A stretch of DNA of 64,000 nucleotides, from assembly GCA_015847255.1 (NCBI GenBank), contig JADLZK010009026.1, positions 840,798 through 904,797 of the forward strand, in the 5' to 3' direction. The notes beneath the pieces were generated by a model. It did not search any database and was not told the DNA's origin. It saw only the letters and a program-made list of their open reading frames with translations. Below are positions 60,201 to 64,000 of this stretch, piece after piece. The stretch comes from Hyparrhenia diplandra (Eukaryota > Streptophyta > Magnoliopsida > Poales > Poaceae). Within the stretch, counting starts at the first letter, position 1. Each line of letters begins with the position of its first letter. The position numbers and the translations under genes were made by a program.

Positions 60201-60456
60201 TGGTAGGATGTCCAGGATCCTTCTTCTTGACAGGTACTGTGTTTAATATGGCTGCACCGCACACCTCTCGTCAACTTGATGACTTTAGTGGTAGGCAACG
60301 GCCTCTTGTTATTGAGAATGTCTCAAGATACTTTGCATAAGTAGGCACTTGCATGGCATCCATCAATGGCACATTGATATATAGCTTTTTCGACATTTCC
60401 ACGAACTTCATCAATGGCACATTGATATATAGCTTTTCGATTACTTCCACGAACTT
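60201..60456. repeat. Tandem 48-bp repeat in the gag-protease linker
   Basis: ATCAATGGCACATTGATATA begins at 60361 and again at 60409, each followed by TAGCTTTTCGA-type text and CCACGAACTTCA. The CACTA element inserted at the end of the second unit. Confidence 0.75.
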
Positions 60457-61604
60457 CACTACTACCTAAAAAGATTTTGAGTGGCGGGTGTTTTAGATTT
60501 TTAGTGGCGGGCAAGCACGCCCGCCGCGACGCAGAGGTCACGGTAAATGTAGGAACTCGTGGCGGCACCGCGGCCCGCCACGTTAAAAAAAATAAAAGCC
60601 CGAGCAGTGCGGCCAAACGGGCCCGACATCGGAGCCCAGTGTCTCGCAGGCCGCCGATGCACCGCCGCCCGATGCAGCGCCGCCGCTGAATCCAGACCGA
60701 ATGCCGCTGGCCGGCACGCCGGCCGCCGGACTGCCTCGCGCAGGCCCTCGCCGCCGCCGCCGCACCGATCTGCCGAGATGCGCCGCCGGGCGGATCCGCC
60801 GATCGCCAGCGCCGCCACCACCACCGGAGGTTGGGAGGGGTGTTGCAGCCCGGCCCACCGACGGGCGATCCGCTCGCCGCGCTGGAATGGACTCGCGCCG
60901 CATGGATCCACCGCTGGTCGACCGGATTCGCCGCCGGGCCGCTGGAACCGCCGGATCCGCCGCCCATGCCGCCGCCCGCTGAACCGCCGGATCCGCCAGC
61001 TTCCATGCCGCGCTGGGAACCGGCTGGATTCGCCGCTTCCAGCCGCTGGCCGCCGGAACCGCCGATCCGCCGCTTCCACGCCGCCGCCGCTGGGAACCGC
61101 CGGATCCGCCTCCATCCATGCCGGGATACGCCGCGCGAGAGTGGGAGGAAGGGAGGAGGAAGGCCGGCCGGTGGAGGGAGGAGGAGGATGGCCGCGAGAG
61201 AGTGGAACGAGGAGGAGTTGCCGCCGGCGGAGAGAGTGGGGAACGATGGCCGGCCGGGGCAGTCGCCACGAGAGGATGAAATGAGATGTGGAGAGAGAAA
61301 AACCCTAGGATTGGTTTATATATGGGGCCCGATAGGGAGCCCGGTTTGGGCCTGGCCTTGGGCCTCGGCCTTTTTGCGTGGACGGGCTTAACTCGCCCGC
61401 CACGCAAAATGAATCCATTTTCAGTGACGGGCTAGTTATAAACGCCCGCCACGCAAAATCTATTTTATGTGACGACCAAAAGATGCCCGCCATGCAAAAA
61501 AAATGAGATGTGGCGGAGTATTTTCCGCGGACAGGCAAAAAAAGTGCGCCCGCCACGGAAAAGATTGTGCCGCTTTCGCAAAAAATCATTTCAAATTACT
61601 AGTG
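60457..61604. mobile_element. Non-autonomous CACTA element, 1,148 bp, TSD CTT
   Basis: The left end is CACTACTACCTAAAAAG and the right end, inverted, CACTAGTAATTTGAAATG. The 3-bp duplication CTT flanks both (60454-60456, 61605-61607). Subterminal zones carry repeated GGCGGGC / GCCCGCC words within GTGGCGGG and CGCCCGCCACG, the usual transposase-binding arrays. The core 60580-61280 is a GC-rich block of imperfect GGCGGATCCGGCGG-type repeats. A TATATAAA and a CTAGGGTTTTTCTC leader on its minus strand (about 61285-61325) look like a captured promoter. No transposase is encoded. Confidence 0.92.
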
Positions 61605-63010
61605 CTTGTTGAACTGCTCATCATTCTTAGTTTTTCTTTATTTTCATCTTGGAAATGGCAACATGGGTGTATCATGATAATCATGCCGCATCTCATGCTC
61701 TTGTGGTATAATTTCTTCCACTTCGGTATAATTCTTTCTCGGTGCAATCCTCTCTCGGCGCAATCCTTTCTTCTTCCGCCGCCGTACTATAGCCGGTTCT
61801 CGAGGGTCTTCGTGCTCCCTTTGGATAAGGTGGGTCACAGTAGCTTTTCCTCCTCTTGTAGTGATATTATGAACTTGCTCATAGCTAGCAAAGACTTGGC
61901 AATCTAGTGAATAGATGCATCACTTGTGATTTTATCTTCTGTTGAAGGCATCTTGTTCTTAAAAAGCGCATCTAAAACCGATCCAACTTGTCATTAAAAC
62001 CTTCTAGCAATTTTTCATGGCGGCAAGCTTCTTATTGACCATTTCATTAACTCGATTGTCGAAGAATCAATTCTCTCAAAGAGGGTTGTTTAGTCTTGTA
62101 CTCGCTTGGTACTTGCCTTGTGTAGTTTGTTGAATCTCTCCTCGATCCTTACATTTGTGCAAACGACAATACGATCTTTTGATTCGGGAGATTCCAAATA
62201 CTTCCTCTTATGATTAAATGCGGTGTATGCATTTTAAATGGCTTGTCTATCTTCTTTATATCTTGCTCTCCTCAAGCCAATCCAATAGCACATCCATCTT
62301 GGTAGACACCGCACAAACTTCTTCTGAAATTGCTTCACTCTCATGGCATGGTTGAATATTGCATGACGTCCATCCATGATTTTCTACGCTATCTTCTTCA
62401 TGATTTCTTGGGCTTCTTCAAAGAGTGAGGGACATAAATGACCCCAAATAGCGGTGGCATCAAGCTTCTCTTGCGATCTTCGATTAACCCATGGAAGAAA
62501 GTCTGTATGAGTAGCCATTCTTCCATTCCATGATGTGGGAAATCTTGAATATAATCTTGAAAAACGCTCCCATGCATCCGGAATAGATTCTCCATTCGAT
62601 TCTTTGGAATGTTGTGATTCTCGCCTCTCATCATATTGGTCTTGCCTACCGGAAAATACTTCTCCAAGAATGCTTCGGCAAATAATGCCCAAGTAGTCAA
62701 CGCTTCTTGTTCATGTAGAACCACTTACTTGCTCGTCCCTCCAATGAGAATGGGAACAAAACGGTAAGTAGTATTATTTCATGTGGGACATCCTTGATGA
62801 TGATGGTGCTATAGATCTCCGTAAAGTTCTCGCAAAATGAGTAGTGGCATCTTCATGTAGCTTCCCACTAAAAGTGATGGTTTGAATCAGGATGATGAGG
62901 CTTGGCTTCAACTCAAAGTCTTCCTCAATGTCCGATGTTGGTCCAACACTAATATTCTCAATGGGCCGAGAATTCGCAAGTCTAGTCGACCATAGCGTCA
63001 ACCGACTTCA
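61605..63010 (-). pseudogene. Gag of the Athila-like element, frameshifted
   Basis: Minus-strand segments FELKPSLIILIQTITFSGKL and HEDATTHFA (about 62930-62840), then TTWALFAEAFLEKYFPVGKT and GMEEWLLIQTFFHGLIEDRK (62724-62400) match the retrotransposon gag domain. They lie in different frames. From 62380 to 61610 the C-terminal part is unclear and contains stops. Confidence 0.75.
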
Positions 63011-63219
63011 AAATCCTTCTTCTCGATCCGGTTGATAATAAATTGATGAGAAACTGATGATCCACAACCAATAATGATCTTACCCGAAATAAATAAAAAG
63101 AAAACAAAAACAAGGGTGATCCCGCTAAAGTAAGGGTTATGATTTTATGTAACATTTTTATTCTAGTCTAGAGCCATATTTACTCTTCCTTCCCAAAGAA
63201 CGGTGCCGTGCGAAATGCT

Positions 63220-64000
63220 TGTTGGCATTTCTAAACGTCATCGCACTAAAGGTGTAGGTAAAACCCAACCCCGCGACAACACCTAGAAATACGGGTATAA
63301 AATAAATCTACACTTACGTTGTCACATATAAAAATTATTATATCGCAAGTTTATCGTGTGATATAAGCGAAAAATAAACTCTATACCATCAGTAGCACTT
63401 CACCTAGGATGGACCGTGTATCGTAATTTATATTTTCCCAAAGAAAGGATGTGAGGCAATATTCATATGGCTCATGGTAACTCTATAATTTATGTACATA
63501 AATCAATCATTCCAATACTCTAGCAGGGGTAAATGCATATGAAATATAAAAGATAAATAAAACATAAATAAGTAAAGATAACAATAAAAGATAAAACAAT
63601 GTCTAGGGTATTTCCAAGAGACGAGAGATATAGAAACTCTTCTAATGTGGTATAAACAATCATGGGATACTCTATTGGTAAAGAACTTCTAAGTAATTAC
63701 CTATCATTAAGTCAAAGCATAGCATGTAATAATACTCTCATCTATAGTATAGTTAAATCATAATTATATAGCAAGAGGAACATCAACTAAGGAGGATTTA
63801 TAAAGAGGTAAACTAGCCCCCTCGCGACCACGTTCTATGGTTAACTTATAGGGGAGCACTACAAAGGACTCAATAAGGCTGTCACTCCTACGATCTACCC
63901 CACGTTCCTCGCATACAAGTGTGCATTTGCAAATAACTTATATCTAAGCACCATGCCTACATATAACTTATGACTTAACCCCCTCGAGAATAAGGCTAAG
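63220..64000 (-). repeat. 5' LTR of the Athila-like element, cut by the window edge
   Basis: The first 780 bases from TGTTGGCATTTC match 52672-53452, apart from scattered substitutions and small indels, most notably at 63353-63380. The rest and the flanking duplication lie outside the window. Confidence 0.9.

Larger units (their letters stand above)
52672..64000 (-). mobile_element. Athila-like Ty3/gypsy retrotransposon lacking RT and integrase; right end beyond the window
   Basis: The left LTR (52672-54259) and the partial right LTR (63220-64000+) share TGTTGGCATTTCTAAAC at their starts and stay closely similar for 780 bp. On the minus strand the order is 5' LTR, a PBS-like zone with CACGGCACCGTT (about 63200), gag, protease, ATHILA-type ORF, polypurine-like AAGCTTGGGGAACT (54260-54273), 3' LTR. 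There is only about 0.9 kb between protease and the ORF, too short for RT-RNase H-integrase. A hAT element and a CACTA element are nested inside. Mobilisation would have needed enzymes in trans. Confidence 0.88.

Noticed and set aside
60323..61407. Long open frames (up to 274 codons) on both strands in the CACTA core
   Set aside because: Low-complexity GC repeats keep all frames open. No recognisable domain, and the frames cross the captured-promoter and TIR-side sequences.
52672..64000. CRISPR-like or satellite array suggested by the repeated block at 52.7 and 63.2 kb
   Set aside because: The two blocks are the LTRs of one retrotransposon, 10.5 kb apart, with no spacer-repeat structure.

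Overview
The window is nuclear DNA from a flowering plant, most likely a grass (Poaceae). It contains GC-rich first exons with spliced introns, many Stowaway and Tourist MITEs, Ac/Ds-type hAT elements, a CACTA element with GGCGGGC subterminal repeats, a tRNA-derived SINE and Ty3/gypsy retrotransposons. The species cannot be fixed from sequence alone. No bacterial-style operon, CRISPR array or viral genome is present. Most open frames are short shadows in transposon or GC-rich DNA.

Three host genes are well supported: a DC1 (divergent C1) Cys/His-rich protein (3368-3907, minus), a two-exon class III secretory peroxidase (11146-14761, minus) and the small-subunit ribosomal protein eS10 in five exons (33104-41103, plus). 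The peroxidase intron carries a 1.66 kb TIR element. The large eS10 intron carries a complete 5.4 kb LTR retrotransposon with a 5-bp target duplication, and the next intron carries a 0.66 kb hAT element with an 8-bp duplication. The eS10 exons sum to 539 nt, one base short of an open frame; the shortfall lies at a C7 run at the start of exon 4. Other gene-like remains are a spliced GATA-zinc-finger/RPA1 chimera (236-720), a decayed repetitive grass ORF (16.7-17.6 kb), a possible 45-residue membrane microprotein with its own TATA box (18835-18972), a promoter plus first exon (19.7-20.2 kb) and a decayed minus-strand gene (23.6-24.8 kb).

Layout: 0-5 kb, chimera, two Stowaways and the DC1 gene. 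5-9 kb, a Helitron-like 3' end, a diverged tandem duplication and GC-rich DNA. 9-15 kb, an inverted repeat and the peroxidase. 15-20 kb, a LINE tail with a nested MITE, decayed ORF cassettes and the microprotein. 20-33 kb, intergenic DNA with a Ds-like element, a 1.3 kb long-TIR element, MITEs and a MULE-type foldback element with 168-bp internal repeats. 33-41 kb, eS10. 41-48 kb, SINE, MITEs, a gypsy pol fragment and an LTR-like piece. 48.8-52.3 kb, a broken L1-type LINE with an inverted second LINE tail. 52.7 kb to the right edge, an Athila-like gypsy element on the minus strand that keeps gag, protease and the ATHILA-type ORF but no reverse transcriptase or integrase. It carries a nested hAT element (TSD CTCCTAAT) and a nested CACTA element (TSD CTT).

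No previously undescribed pathway stands out. The most informative observations are the fusion and capture events, the eS10 one-base deficit, the microprotein and several element boundaries that can be read to the base.
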